In this document: piece by piece, positions 24,771-34,410 of the stretch
Numbering within the stretch: position 1 is the first letter of the stretch
Layout: each line of letters begins with the position of its first letter
Assembly (NCBI GenBank): GCA_963757565.1
Contig: CAVWSB010000011.1
Coordinates: forward strand, 2,418,001 to 2,482,000
Length of the DNA stretch: 64,000 nucleotides
From: PALSA-894 sp963757565
GTDB lineage: Bacteria; Pseudomonadota; Alphaproteobacteria; Rhizobiales; Xanthobacteraceae
Direction of reading: 5' to 3'
The notes under the pieces: generated by a model
Database searches by the model: none
What the model was told of the DNA's origin: nothing
What the model saw: only the letters and a program-made list of their open reading frames with translations
Made by a program: the position numbers and the translations under genes

Positions 24771-25999
24771 CGCTCGAACCGTCCGACGATCTCGACATGC
24801 GCCGAATAGCGGAACTGATCGACCGGCGTGACGGCCGTCAGCCAATAGCCGCCGTCGACAAGAATGCGCGCGTCACGCGCGAAGGTCGCGGCGTTGCACG
24901 AGACGACGATCACCAGCGGTACCTTCGAAGCGGCAAGCTGGCGCGCCTGCGCCTCTGCGCCCTGACGCGGCGGATCGAATACCACGGCGGCCACCGCCTT
25001 CAACTCAGCCGGCGCAAGCGGCCGGCGGAACAGGTCGCGCGCTTCCGCCGTCACCGGCTTTAGTCCCGATGCCTTGGCGGCTTCGCGCAATGCCGCAACC
25101 GCCGGCGCATCCAGATCCGCAGCCGTCACGCGCGCGCGTTCGGCCAGCCGCAGCGCGAACGGCCCGACGCCGCAGAACAGGTCCGCGATACTCTTCGCCT
25201 TGCCGACATGTTCGATGACGAGCCGCGCCAGCACCGCCTCGCCCTCGGCGGTCGCCTGCAGGAACGCACCGGGCGGCAACGCCACCGTCGCCTTGCCGAT
25301 GCGCAACGACGGCGGCGTGCGCTGCACGACCAGATCGCCGTGTCGCGTGAGCCGCGCGAGCCGGTGCGTGTCGGCAAGCCGCGCCAGCGCGGCCGTTTGG
25401 CCGGCCCCAAGCGGGCCCGAGCCGCGCACATCGACGTCGAGACCCACATCGGTTGCGGTCACCTGGACATCCAGTGGCTTTGCGGCGCCGAGCGCTTCGG
25501 CGATCGCCCACGCGGCGGGGATCGCACCTTCGAGCGAAGGCGCCAGCACCGGACAACGGTCGATCGGTACAATGACATGTGCGCGATAGGCCGCGAACCC
25601 GACATCGAGCACGTCGCGCCCGCCGCGCCGCGCGTGGAAAACCGCGCGCCGCCTGCCCTCGCCGTGCGCGTCGATCATTTCCCCGACCGGCGCATCGAGC
25701 CCGGCTTGGCGTAACGCCTCGACGACGAGCCCGCGTTTCCAGTCGCGATAGCGCGTGAAATTCCAGTGCTGGGTCTGGCATCCACCGCACACGGCGAAAT
25801 GCGGGCACACCGGCGCGATGCGCTCGGCACTCGGCGTATCGATGCGCAGCAAGTGCCGACGGTCCGGATGACCCGGAAACGGCTCGACCTCGACGGTCTC
25901 GCCCGCCAGCGTGTACGGCACGAACACGGCGCCACCCGCCGTGTCGACAACGCCATCGCCGCGATGGCCGATGCGGGAAATCGTGAGTCGTTCGATCAT
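24767..25999 (-). CDS. RlmD/TrmA-family (RumA-like) RNA 5-methyluridine methyltransferase
   Basis: 410 aa, SAM-dependent class I RNA methyltransferase acting on rRNA or tRNA uridines. The N-terminal TRAM-like domain is at about 1-45. The iron-sulfur cysteines are in CPHFAVCGGCQTQHW (about 68-82). The SAM motif is IADLFCGVGPFALRLAERARVTAADLD. The catalytic region is VFDPPRQGAEAQARQLA, then VVSCNAATFARDARIL with the nucleophilic Cys. The cluster CxxxxxCxxC marks the RumA branch, though which uridine is modified is not certain. The start ATG 25999 overlaps the MATE stop in an ATGA. Confidence 0.92.
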   Translation of the reverse strand: MIERLTISRIGHRGDGVVDTAGGAVFVPYTLAGETVEVEPFPGHPDRRHLLRIDTPSAERIAPVCPHFAVCGGCQTQHWNFTRYRDWKRGLVVEALRQAGLDAPVGEMIDAHGEGRRRAVFHARRGGRDVLDVGFAAYRAHVIVPIDRCPVLAPSLEGAIPAAWAIAEALGAAKPLDVQVTATDVGLDVDVRGSGPLGAGQTAALARLADTHRLARLTRHGDLVVQRTPPSLRIGKATVALPPGAFLQATAEGEAVLARLVIEHVGKAKSIADLFCGVGPFALRLAERARVTAADLDAPAVAALREAAKASGLKPVTAEARDLFRRPLAPAELKAVAAVVFDPPRQGAEAQARQLAASKVPLVIVVSCNAATFARDARILVDGGYWLTAVTPVDQFRYSAHVEIVGRFER

Positions 26000-27435
26000 G
26001 CAGGGGTGCTTCCGGCGACAGCCGGAAGATAATGCCGCGCGGTGAGCCGATGGAAGCGCAGCACCAGCAGCACCGCGTAAATCGCGATACCGAGCGACAG
26101 GCCGATCCAGATGCCGTAGGGCCCAAGTCCAAGCGTAAATCCGACCACCCAGCACCCGGTGAAGCCGACGAGCCAGAAACTCACCGCCGCGAAAGCGAGC
26201 GGCACGCGTGTGTCGTTGAGGCCGCGCAATGCGCCGGCCGACACCGTCTGCGTGCCGTCCGCGATCGAGAAGCTTGCGGCGAGCAGCAATAACGTCGCAG
26301 TCAGCGCGACGGTCTGCGGATCGGCTGCTTCCCATCCGAGGAAGAGTAGCGGCAGCACATTGCGGAACACGATCACCAGAACCGTCATCGCCGCCATGAA
26401 GGCAACGCCGAGCGCGATGGCCGCAAAGCCTGCGCGACGGGTGGCCGCCGAATCGCAGCGTCCGACCGCATGGCCGACGCGCACCGTCGCCGCCATCCCA
26501 ACACCGAACGGCACCATGAACAGCACCGAGGCGACCTGGATGGCGATCTGATGCGCCGTCAGCGCTTGCGTTCCGATCCAGCCCATCAATTGCGCGGCCG
26601 CCGCGAACACGCCGTACTCAAGCACGAACGCACCCGACATCGGCAGGCCGACTATCATCAGTTGTCGTGCAAGTTGCCAGTCGCCACGCCACCAGCGGCC
26701 GAGCACCCGATATTTGCGGAACGGCCGGCGGAAATAGCACACCCAAACTCCCGCCACGCACATTGCAACGCTGATGATCGTCGTCGCGAGTCCCGCGCCA
26801 AGCAATTCGAGCCGCGGCAGACCGAATGAACCATAGATCAGCGCATAGCCGAGCAGCGTGTTCGCCGGAATTGCCACGAGCGTGATCCACAGTCCCGGCT
26901 CGGGCCGGTTCACCGCGCCCATGAAGTTGCGCAGCGCCATGAAGAACCAGCTCGGCACGATGCACCAGGCGAGTCCGTCGAGATAGCGCTGGGCCAATTC
27001 GGCATTTTCGCGCGACTGGCCGAGTGCGGCGAGCAGGTCGCCGCCCCAGAACTGCAACACCGTCAACGGCGCGCCGACGATCACCGATGCCCACAACCCG
27101 ACGCGCAGCGCGCGGCGCACCATGCGCGGCTCGCGCGCACCGAAGTATTGCGCGCACAGCGGTGTCACGGCATTGATCAGCCCCATGCCGCTGACGAAGA
27201 CCGTGAACAGCACGGTATGCGCGAGCGCAGCCGCTGCGACCGCCTTGTCGCCGAGCCGGCCGATCAGCGCGAGATCGCTCGTCATCATGGCGACCTGGCC
27301 GAGCTGCGTCAGCGCGATCGGCAGTGCGAGCTTGACCGTCTCGGCCATCTCGGCGCGCCAAACCGACCTGCACGCGGGCGCAACGCCCACGGCCTGTATC
27401 GTTCCCGGCATCGTCATGGCGCGCACCATAGTCAC
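25996..27435 (-). CDS. MATE family efflux transporter
   Basis: Cation-coupled multidrug/metabolite exporter, up to 479 aa with 12 predicted helices. Family features are ETVKLALPIALTQLGQVAMMTSDLALIGRLGDKAVAAAALA (helix 1-2) and GALRGLNDTRVPL in the second half. The N-terminus is uncertain: ATG 27435, 27429, 27417 and 27345 are all in frame, and the family core starts near the last. It is translationally coupled to the downstream RNA methyltransferase by a 4-base overlap, an arrangement with no obvious functional link. Confidence 0.9.
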   Translation of the reverse strand: MTMVRAMTMPGTIQAVGVAPACRSVWRAEMAETVKLALPIALTQLGQVAMMTSDLALIGRLGDKAVAAAALAHTVLFTVFVSGMGLINAVTPLCAQYFGAREPRMVRRALRVGLWASVIVGAPLTVLQFWGGDLLAALGQSRENAELAQRYLDGLAWCIVPSWFFMALRNFMGAVNRPEPGLWITLVAIPANTLLGYALIYGSFGLPRLELLGAGLATTIISVAMCVAGVWVCYFRRPFRKYRVLGRWWRGDWQLARQLMIVGLPMSGAFVLEYGVFAAAAQLMGWIGTQALTAHQIAIQVASVLFMVPFGVGMAATVRVGHAVGRCDSAATRRAGFAAIALGVAFMAAMTVLVIVFRNVLPLLFLGWEAADPQTVALTATLLLLAASFSIADGTQTVSAGALRGLNDTRVPLAFAAVSFWLVGFTGCWVVGFTLGLGPYGIWIGLSLGIAIYAVLLVLRFHRLTARHYLPAVAGSTPA

Positions 27436-27492
27436 GCGCGCCCATGAGGGAAGTGACGATTTCGTGTCGAACTCATTTGTCGCGGTGATGAA

Positions 27493-28230
27493 TCACGCGG
27501 CGCGATGCGCCCCGAGCAGGAATTCGGCGTTGCCGTCGCCGCCCGCGAGCGGCGATGGAATGATGCCCGCGATAGTCCAACCAAGCGACGCGGCGAATGT
27601 CGCGATGTCCTCGCACACTGCCGCGTGAACGGCGGCATCGCGCACGATGCCTTTCTTGAGATGCGGCCTGCCCGCTTCGAATTGCGGCTTGATCAGCGCG
27701 ATGAGATGCGCAGGTCTGCGCAGCAGCCGGTCCAGCGCGGGCAGCACCAGCTTGAGCGAGATGAAGCTGACGTCGGCGGTCGCGAACTCCGGCGGCTCGG
27801 GAAGCCGTGCCGCATCGAGCGTGCGGATGTCCGTTTCCTCCAGCGAGACGATCGCCGGATCGGCACGCAGCCGCGCATGCAATTGCGCCCGCCCGACATC
27901 GACCGCGTAAACCTTCGCGGCGCCAAGCGCGAGCAGCACCTCGGTGAATCCCCCGGTCGATGCGCCGACATCAAGACAAATGTCGCCGCCCGGATCGAAA
28001 CCGAAGTGTTCCAGCGCGGCGAGAAGCTTCAGCGCGCCGCGCGAGACCCATGGATGCGCGGGCGTCGCCTCGATCGCAGCCGACACATCAACGTCTTCGG
28101 AAGATTTGCGAACCGGCTTGCCGTCCGCCGTGACGAGCCCGGCCTCGATCGCCGCCTGCGCCTTGGCGCGGCTCTCGAACAGACCGCGCTCGACGAGCAG
28201 GATGTCCGCTCGCCGCCGCCTCGTCTTCAT
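27493..28230 (-). CDS. tlyA: TlyA-family 16S/23S rRNA 2'-O-methyltransferase
   Basis: 245 aa. The N-terminal S4 RNA-binding domain is at 1-60 (RRRRADILLVERGLFESRAKAQAAIEAGLVTADG). An FtsJ-like Rossmann methyltransferase follows: DICLDVGASTGGFTEVLLALGAAKVYAVDVG (SAM binding), FATADVSFISLKLVLPALDRLL and ALIKPQFEAGR supply the KDKE-type catalytic set. In mycobacteria TlyA makes 2'-O-methylcytidines that allow capreomycin binding; the old name 'hemolysin' is misleading. It begins 12 bp after dxs on the same strand, a conserved order in this group. Confidence 0.93.
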   Translation of the reverse strand: MKTRRRRADILLVERGLFESRAKAQAAIEAGLVTADGKPVRKSSEDVDVSAAIEATPAHPWVSRGALKLLAALEHFGFDPGGDICLDVGASTGGFTEVLLALGAAKVYAVDVGRAQLHARLRADPAIVSLEETDIRTLDAARLPEPPEFATADVSFISLKLVLPALDRLLRRPAHLIALIKPQFEAGRPHLKKGIVRDAAVHAAVCEDIATFAASLGWTIAGIIPSPLAGGDGNAEFLLGAHRAA

Positions 28231-28242
28231 GCTCTGGAAAAG

Positions 28243-30177
28243 CTAGGCGCGGCGGATTGCGCCGATTTTCTCGCGGCCGAGCGCCTCGAACACCTTGGCG
28301 ACGATGCTCTTCGCGTCGAGGCCAGCCTTGGCGTACATCGCGTTCGGGGAGTCCTGATCGATGAAGCTGTCCGGCAGCACCATCATGCGCACCTTGAGCC
28401 CGCCGCGATCGAGCGCGCCGTTCTCGGCGAGCGTCTGCATCACATAGGTACCGAAGCCGCCGATCGCGCCTTCCTCGATCGTCACCAGCACCTCGTGCTC
28501 GCGCGCGAGGCGCAGCACCAGGTCGGTGTCGAGCGGCTTGGCGAAGCGCGCATCCGCGACAGTCGTGGAAAGGCCAAGTTGCGCGAGTTCATCCGCCGCC
28601 TTCAGGCATTCAGCGAGGCGCGTCCCATAGGAGAGCAGCGCGATCTTGTGGCCCTCGCGCATCACGCGGCCCTTGCCGATCTCGAGCGGCACACCGAACT
28701 CCGGCATCTCGACGCCGACGCCTTCACCGCGCGGATAGCGCATCGCTGACGGACAGTCATCGATCGCGACTTGCGTCGCCACCATGTGCACAAGCTCGGC
28801 CTCATCGGCCGCGGCCATCAGCACGAACCCGGGCAGGCAGCCGAGATAGGCAATATCGAACGAGCCAGCGTGCGTCGGGCCGTCGGCACCGACGAGACCG
28901 GCACGATCCAGCACGAAGCGCACCGGCAGTTTCTGGATCGCGACATCATGCACGATCTGGTCGTAGGCGCGCTGCAGGAAGGTCGAGTAGATCGCCGCGA
29001 AAGGCTTGTAGCCCTCGGTGGCAAGCCCTGCGCAGAAGGTGACGCCGTGCTGCTCGGCGATGCCGACGTCGAACGTGCGCTTCGGAAACGCCTTGCCGAA
29101 GATGTCGATGCCGGTGCCGCTCGGCATCGCAGCGGTAACGGCAACGATTTTGTCGTCTTTCTGCGCTTCCTTGATCAGGCTCTCGCCAAACACCTTGGTG
29201 TAGGCCGGCGCATTCGACTTGGCTTTCGCCTGCACGCCGGTCACGACGTCGAACTTGACCACGCCATGATACTTGTCGGCGGATTTCTCGGCCGGCTCGT
29301 AGCCTTTGCCCTTTTGCGTCACGACGTGGACCAGGATCGGGCCCTGCTTGGCGTCGCGCACATTCTTCAGCACCGGAATGAGGTGGTCGAGATTGTGCCC
29401 ATCGATCGGCCCGACATAATAGAAGCCGAGTTCCTCGAACATCGTCCCGCCGGTGAGGAAGCCGCGTGCGTATTCCTCGACGCGCTGTGCCTTCTTCTCG
29501 ATCTCCTTCGGCATCTTGTGCGCCAACTGTAGACCGATGTCGCGGAGCGACATGTAGGTGCGGCTGGAAATCAGCCGCGCCAGATAGCTCGACAGCGCGC
29601 CAACGGGCGGCGCAATCGACATGTCGTTGTCGTTGAGGATGACGATCAGACGCGAGTCCATCGCGCCGGCATTGTTCATCGCCTCATAGGCCATGCCGGC
29701 CGTCATCGCGCCGTCACCGATCACCGCGATGACGTTGTTGTCCTTGCCGGCGAGATCGCGCGCGACCGCCATGCCGAGACCGGCAGAGATCGACGTCGAC
29801 GAGTGCGCGGCGCCGAACGGATCGTATTCGCTCTCGGCGCGCTTGGTGAAGCCCGAGAGGCCGCCGCCCGTGCGCAGCGTGCGGATGCGGTCGCGCCGGC
29901 CGGTGAGAATCTTGTGCGGATAGGCCTGATGGCCGACGTCCCAGACGATGCGGTCGTTCGGCGTGTCGAACAAATAATGCAGCGCAACGGTGAGCTCGAC
30001 CACGCCGAGGCCGGCGCCGAGATGACCGCCGGTGATCGACACGGCGTCGATCGTCTCCTGACGCAATTCGTCGGCGACCTGGCGAAGCTGGCTCTCGTCG
30101 AGACGGCGAAGGTCGTCGGGCGTAATGACTTGATCGAGCAGCGGCGTTTTTGAATCGGACACGCGCATTTTCTCCAC
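28243..30177 (-). CDS. dxs: 1-deoxy-D-xylulose-5-phosphate synthase
   Basis: First enzyme of the MEP isoprenoid pathway; condenses pyruvate and glyceraldehyde 3-phosphate using thiamine diphosphate. 644 aa, full length. The TPP motif is GDGAMTAGMAYEAMNNAGAMDSRLIVILNDNDMSI (about 152-186). The transketolase-type pyrimidine domain has GIAEQHGVTFCAGLATEGYKPFAAIYSTFLQRAYDQ, RFVLDRAGLVGADGPTHAG and MRYPRG. The start may be ATG 30177 or ATG 30168 (MRVSDSKTPLLDQV). It leads a minus-strand group dxs-tlyA-MATE-rlmD-like. Confidence 0.97.
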   Translation of the reverse strand: MEKMRVSDSKTPLLDQVITPDDLRRLDESQLRQVADELRQETIDAVSITGGHLGAGLGVVELTVALHYLFDTPNDRIVWDVGHQAYPHKILTGRRDRIRTLRTGGGLSGFTKRAESEYDPFGAAHSSTSISAGLGMAVARDLAGKDNNVIAVIGDGAMTAGMAYEAMNNAGAMDSRLIVILNDNDMSIAPPVGALSSYLARLISSRTYMSLRDIGLQLAHKMPKEIEKKAQRVEEYARGFLTGGTMFEELGFYYVGPIDGHNLDHLIPVLKNVRDAKQGPILVHVVTQKGKGYEPAEKSADKYHGVVKFDVVTGVQAKAKSNAPAYTKVFGESLIKEAQKDDKIVAVTAAMPSGTGIDIFGKAFPKRTFDVGIAEQHGVTFCAGLATEGYKPFAAIYSTFLQRAYDQIVHDVAIQKLPVRFVLDRAGLVGADGPTHAGSFDIAYLGCLPGFVLMAAADEAELVHMVATQVAIDDCPSAMRYPRGEGVGVEMPEFGVPLEIGKGRVMREGHKIALLSYGTRLAECLKAADELAQLGLSTTVADARFAKPLDTDLVLRLAREHEVLVTIEEGAIGGFGTYVMQTLAENGALDRGGLKVRMMVLPDSFIDQDSPNAMYAKAGLDAKSIVAKVFEALGREKIGAIRRA

Positions 30178-30315
30178 GCATTGTGCCGGCCTTCAAGGGA
30201 CCGGAAAGGCGTAATATTTACCGTGCCTTACACCAGAAGGGAGACAAAGAGCAAATCAGGCTTAATCGCGGCGCGTGCACGATTCCCGCTAAGCCATTGA
30301 TACTGCACCATCGAG

Positions 30316-30341
30316 GGAACCCGGCAGGATGGTCATGCGTT
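30316..30341 (+). promoter_or_regulatory. EcfG-type (general stress) promoter for ku-ligD
   Basis: GGAAC at 30316-30320 and CGTT at 30338-30341 are separated by 17 bases, an exact match to the general stress response promoter. The transcript would start near 30347, leaving about 35 bases before the ku ATG at 30383. In Sinorhizobium meliloti some ku/ligD genes depend on RpoE2, the EcfG homologue, so the assignment fits known biology. Confidence 0.7.
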
Positions 30342-30382
30342 CCCGGTCGTTCACTTTCGCGCAAAAGCGTCGAGTTTTTCCC

Positions 30383-31270
30383 ATGGCACCACGTCCCACC
30401 TGGAAGGGCTATCTCAAGCTCTCGCTCGTTTCGTGCGCTGTCGCGATGTACACCGCCACGAGTACGTCGAGCCGCATTCGCCTCAACATCATCAATCGCG
30501 AGACCGGCAACCGTATCCGCAATCAGGCGATCGATTCGGAAACCGGCGATGTGGTCGAGGCCGAAGACAAAGTGAAGGGTTACGAGGTCGACGATGGCAG
30601 GTACGTGCTGCTCGAGGAGGACGAGCTGGACGAGGTCGCGCTCGAATCCACCCACACCATCGAGATCGAATCCTTCGTGCCGCGCGCGGAGGTGGACGAG
30701 ATCTATCTCGACGAGTCCTTCTACATCGTGCCGAACGACGAGGTCGCCTACGAGGCTTTCGCGGTGATCCGTGAAGCGATGAAGAAGAAGGACATGGTGG
30801 GGCTCGGCCGAGTCGTGATGCACCGGCGCGAGCGGCTTTTGATGCTGCAGGCGCGCGGCAAAGGGATCGCGGCGACCGCGCTTCGCTACAAGCCCGAGGT
30901 GCGCAACGAGGACTCCTACTTCGACGAGATCCCCGCCACGAAAGTCCCCACCGACATGCTGCAGCTGGCGGAGCACATCCTCAACCAAAAGAAGGGCCAC
31001 TTCGATCCCGACAAGTTCGAGGATCGTTACGAGGACGCGCTCACCACGCTGATCAAGGCGAAACGGGCCGGCAAGGAGGCGCCGAAGATCGAAGCGCCGA
31101 AGGCCTCCAACGTGATCAATCTGATGGATGCGTTGCGGCGCAGCGTGAAGGGCGAGAAGGCCGAGAAAGCCGAAAAGGCGACCGCGCCGCGCGGGAAATC
31201 CTCGCGTCGCAAGACCGCTCATGCGAAAAAGAAGCCCGCCAAGCACAAGCGCCTCAAGAAGGCGAGTTAG
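30383..31270 (+). CDS. ku: Ku protein, non-homologous end joining
   Basis: Homodimeric ring that binds DNA double-strand ends and recruits LigD. 295 aa. The N-terminus PRPTWKGYLKLSLVSCAVAMYTATS is the standard bacterial Ku beginning. The beta-barrel and bridge core (about 20-225) includes EDELDEVALESTHTIEIESFV and FYIVPNDEVAYEAFAVIREAMKKK. The last 50 residues are a Lys-rich tail (RSVKGEKAEKAEKA, AKKKPAKHKRLKK), which in the family aids DNA threading and binding. The start ATG 30383 was chosen over 30329 by family N-terminus. ligD follows after 12 bp. Confidence 0.96.
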   Translation: MAPRPTWKGYLKLSLVSCAVAMYTATSTSSRIRLNIINRETGNRIRNQAIDSETGDVVEAEDKVKGYEVDDGRYVLLEEDELDEVALESTHTIEIESFVPRAEVDEIYLDESFYIVPNDEVAYEAFAVIREAMKKKDMVGLGRVVMHRRERLLMLQARGKGIAATALRYKPEVRNEDSYFDEIPATKVPTDMLQLAEHILNQKKGHFDPDKFEDRYEDALTTLIKAKRAGKEAPKIEAPKASNVINLMDALRRSVKGEKAEKAEKATAPRGKSSRRKTAHAKKKPAKHKRLKKAS

Positions 31271-31282
31271 CCGGGACAAACC

Positions 31283-33961
31283 GTGGCGCTCGAGAAATAT
31301 CGCGCAAAGCGCAGCTTCGATGTCACCGCCGAACCACGCGGCGGGCGTCTCCGCCGCGGCGGCGACGCCTTCGTGATCCAGAAACACGCCGCGACGCGCC
31401 TGCACTACGATCTGCGGCTCGAACTCGACGGTGTGATGAAGAGCTGGGCGGTGACGCGCGGCCCGAGCCTGGTGTCGGGCGACAAGCGGCTCGCCGTACA
31501 CGTCGAGGACCACCCGATCGAATACAATTCGTTCGAAGGCACGATCCCGAAGGGACAGTACGGCGGCGGCACCGTGATGATCTGGGATCAGGGGCGCTGG
31601 ATTCCGGACTATGATCCGCACAAGGGTTACGCCAAGGGCCACCTCCAGTTCGAACTCGACGGCCACAAGCTGAAAGGTCACTGGCATCTCGTACGGATGC
31701 GCAAGCGGCCGGGCGAGAAGCACGAGCCGTGGCTGCTGATCAAATCCGAGGACGCGTCGGCACGCGGGCCTAAGGATCCCGACATTCTTGAAGAGAAGCC
31801 GCGCTCTGTCGTCAGCCGCCGCACGATCGAGGGAATCGCCAAGGCGGGCGATGCGGTGTGGCAGTCGAACCGCAGCGTCGGTGATAACGTGAAGTCGCTC
31901 AAGTCCGCGGCTAAACCAGCCAAAAAGACGAAGCCCGCAAAAGCGGGAAAGAAAGCAAAGGCGAAAAAGTCGAAGAAAGCGGGCGGCAAGAGCAGTGCCA
32001 AGAAGCGAAAGGCGCGACCTGCGGCGGCAGCGGGCGCGGTGTTGCGCGAGAGGCCTGCGCGCGGCGCTCCCGCCCTGCCCGCGTTCCTGCCACCGCAACT
32101 CGCAACGCTCGCGGATCGCGCACCCGATGGTGCGAACTGGGTGCACGAGGTTAAGTTCGACGGCTACCGCCTGCAGGCGCATATCGATCACGGCGACGTC
32201 AGACTGCTGACGCGCACGGGGCTCGACTGGACCCACAAGTTCAGGCCGGTCGCGGACGCCTTGGCGAAGATCTCCATAGACACCGCCCTGATCGACGGTG
32301 AGGTCGTGGTCGAGGACGGGCACGGCGTCAGCGACTTCTCTGCGCTGCAGGACGCGCTCAAGCACAACAAGACAAATTTCGTCTATTACGTCTTCGACCT
32401 GATGCATCGCGACGGCGAGGACCTCACCGTGCGGCCGTTGATCGGCCGCAAGCTCGCGTTACAGCAGTTGCTCAAAGGCGTGAGGCGGGATGGCATCCTG
32501 CGCTTCAGCGAGCACTTCGAGGTGACCGGTTCGGACATGCTGGAGCACGCCTGCACCCTCAACCTCGAAGGCGTGATCTCCAAGCTGCGCGATGCGCCCT
32601 ATCGTTCCGGCCGCAGCGAAGCGTGGATCAAGTCGAAATGCGGGCAAAACCAGGAACTGGTCATCATCGGCTACAAGGACGCCTCGCACCTCAAGGGCGC
32701 GATCGGCGCGCTGGTGCTCGGTTACTACGACGGAGGGACGCTGACTTATGCGGGCCGCTCCGGCACCGGGTACACGATGGAGACGGCGCGCGAACTCTGG
32801 CGCAAGCTGCAGCCGCTGCGGCGCGACACCCCGGCGTTCGGCAAGATCCCGCCGGAGGAGCGCGGTCGGAAAGGTATCTGGGTCGAGCCGAAGCTGGTCG
32901 CCGAAGTGACGTTTCAGGGCTGGACCGCGCAGCACCATGTCCGCCACGCGGTGTTCAAGGGACTGCGCGAGGACAAAAAGGCCGACGAGGTCGTGCGGGA
33001 GAAGCCGATGGCAAGAGCGAAGGGAAAGAAGCCCGCGGCGAAGCCCGCGAAGGCCCAGTCGCGCAAGTCAGCCAAGCCGGCCGCCACACCCGCCGGCGCT
33101 GTCAAGCTCACACACCCGGACCGGATCTACTGGCCCGATGCTGAGGTGAACAAGCAGCAACTCGCCGACTATTACACCTCGGTGTGGGATCATATCGCGC
33201 CGCATCTGGTAGACCGCCCGCTCGCGCTGCTGCGCTGTCCGGGCGGCATCAAAGAGGAATGCTTCTTCCAGAAGCATGCCGGCGCCGGTCTCGTCAGCGA
33301 TCACATCCACCGCAGGCGCGACAGCCACGGCGAGGAATTGCTCTCCATCGACGGTCTCGACGGGCTGCTGACACTGGTGCAGGCGGGTGTGCTGGAAATC
33401 CACGTCTGGGGATCGACCATCGCTGATGTCGAACACTGCAACCGCATCGTGTTCGATCTCGATCCGGGCGATGACCTGCCGTGGGCGGCCGTCAACAAGG
33501 CGGCGCGCGAATTGCGCGAGCGGCTGGCCGGACTCAAGCTCGAAAGCTTCGTGAAGACGACCGGCGGCAAGGGTCTGCACGTCATGTTGCCGATCAACGG
33601 CACACCGTGGGATGAGGCGAAGGATTTCGCGCACGCGATGGTGCTGGCGATGACTGCCGACTCGCCGGACCGTTATGTTTCCAAGATGACCAAGAGCATC
33701 CGTGGCGGAAAGATCTTCCTGGATTATCTGCGGAACGGACGCGGCGCGACCGCTGTCGTCGCTTACTCGACGCGGGCACGGGACGGCGCCCCGGTGTCGG
33801 TGCCGGTGACGTGGGAGGAGCTTGGGCCGAAGCTCGCGCCGAACAAGTTTACCGTGCTGAACATCGGCCGCCGGCTCGGTGCATTGAAACGCGATCCGTG
33901 GGCCGATCTGGCAAAAGTGAAACAGCGCCTGCCCGATCTGAAGGTGCTGAAGAAGCGCTGA
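31283..33961 (+). CDS. ligD: Multifunctional DNA ligase D (PE-LIG-POL)
   Basis: Processes and seals Ku-bound ends. 892 aa starting with GTG. Domain order: 3'-phosphoesterase at about 20-190 (FVIQKHAATRLHYDLRLELDG, IPKGQYGGGTVMIWDQG), Lys/Ala-rich linker at about 200-250, ATP-dependent ligase at about 262-565 with the adenylated lysine in EVKFDGYRLQAHI (near 289), a second basic linker, then AEP primase-polymerase at about 620-890 with VFDLDPGDDLPW and KTTGGKGLHVMLPI. This PE-LIG-POL order is the Pseudomonas/Rhizobium type, not the mycobacterial one. Same operon as ku. Confidence 0.97.
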   Translation: MALEKYRAKRSFDVTAEPRGGRLRRGGDAFVIQKHAATRLHYDLRLELDGVMKSWAVTRGPSLVSGDKRLAVHVEDHPIEYNSFEGTIPKGQYGGGTVMIWDQGRWIPDYDPHKGYAKGHLQFELDGHKLKGHWHLVRMRKRPGEKHEPWLLIKSEDASARGPKDPDILEEKPRSVVSRRTIEGIAKAGDAVWQSNRSVGDNVKSLKSAAKPAKKTKPAKAGKKAKAKKSKKAGGKSSAKKRKARPAAAAGAVLRERPARGAPALPAFLPPQLATLADRAPDGANWVHEVKFDGYRLQAHIDHGDVRLLTRTGLDWTHKFRPVADALAKISIDTALIDGEVVVEDGHGVSDFSALQDALKHNKTNFVYYVFDLMHRDGEDLTVRPLIGRKLALQQLLKGVRRDGILRFSEHFEVTGSDMLEHACTLNLEGVISKLRDAPYRSGRSEAWIKSKCGQNQELVIIGYKDASHLKGAIGALVLGYYDGGTLTYAGRSGTGYTMETARELWRKLQPLRRDTPAFGKIPPEERGRKGIWVEPKLVAEVTFQGWTAQHHVRHAVFKGLREDKKADEVVREKPMARAKGKKPAAKPAKAQSRKSAKPAATPAGAVKLTHPDRIYWPDAEVNKQQLADYYTSVWDHIAPHLVDRPLALLRCPGGIKEECFFQKHAGAGLVSDHIHRRRDSHGEELLSIDGLDGLLTLVQAGVLEIHVWGSTIADVEHCNRIVFDLDPGDDLPWAAVNKAARELRERLAGLKLESFVKTTGGKGLHVMLPINGTPWDEAKDFAHAMVLAMTADSPDRYVSKMTKSIRGGKIFLDYLRNGRGATAVVAYSTRARDGAPVSVPVTWEELGPKLAPNKFTVLNIGRRLGALKRDPWADLAKVKQRLPDLKVLKKR

Positions 33962-33976
33962 GCCTCAAACGCGAAC

Positions 33977-33998
33977 CCCGGCGTCTTGCGACGCCGGG
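33977..33998. terminator. Hairpin after ligD
   Basis: CCCGGCGTC and GACGCCGGG form a 9-bp perfect stem with loop TTGC, 16 bp after the ligD stop. It lacks a T-run, so it may act as an RNA-stabilising or weak terminator hairpin between the convergent ligD and the small secreted protein gene. Confidence 0.5.
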
Positions 33999-34031
33999 CC
34001 ATCCACTCGGTAGTGATTGAAGTTTCGGAGA

Positions 34032-34262
34032 TTACTCCGCACCACCGTCACGAACCTGCGAGGCGCGATTCTGGGCCTTGCGCGCGGTCCGGCTGTTGGT
34101 CTGCAGCGAAACGGAGCGCGAGGTCATCGCGCCGGTGGAGTAGCCCGGCTGGCCGTTTCCGAGCTGCTTGTCGAACGACGAGCTTGAATCCTCGGCCAGC
34201 GCAGCGGAGGCGGAGCCCGCGATCAGCGCGGCGGCAAAAGCGATCTTGGTGAGACGGGTCAT
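34032..34262 (-). CDS. Small secreted protein with DSSSSF motif (paralogue A)
   Basis: 76 aa; signal peptide TRLTKIAFAAALIAGSASAALA, then mature N-terminus EDSSSSFDKQLGNGQPGYSTG and C-terminus RASQVRDGGAE. It shares the AEDSSSSF start, a central basic/threonine stretch and the ASQVxDGG end with the next small gene at 34462-34716, so the two are tandem paralogues. No known domain. The start ATG 34262 is supported by AAGGAAAC upstream. A periplasmic or outer-surface role is possible but not shown. Confidence 0.7.
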   Translation of the reverse strand: MTRLTKIAFAAALIAGSASAALAEDSSSSFDKQLGNGQPGYSTGAMTSRSVSLQTNSRTARKAQNRASQVRDGGAE

Positions 34263-34410
34263 GGTTGTTTCCTTTGTATTGTTGGGTTCCTGCATCGGGA
34301 TACCAACGTCCGGTTCTCCTTTGCGTTCAACGTGATCACGGGGATGTCAGACCCATGTGATGAACCGGGAGGCGGAACCGAGCGAACAAAGGTTGCCCCT
34401 CGCATGCGAA

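Noticed and set aside
30218..32407. A 729-codon minus-strand frame opposite ku and ligD
   Set aside because: No motif; ku and ligD on the plus strand are clear and complete, so this is an antisense shadow.
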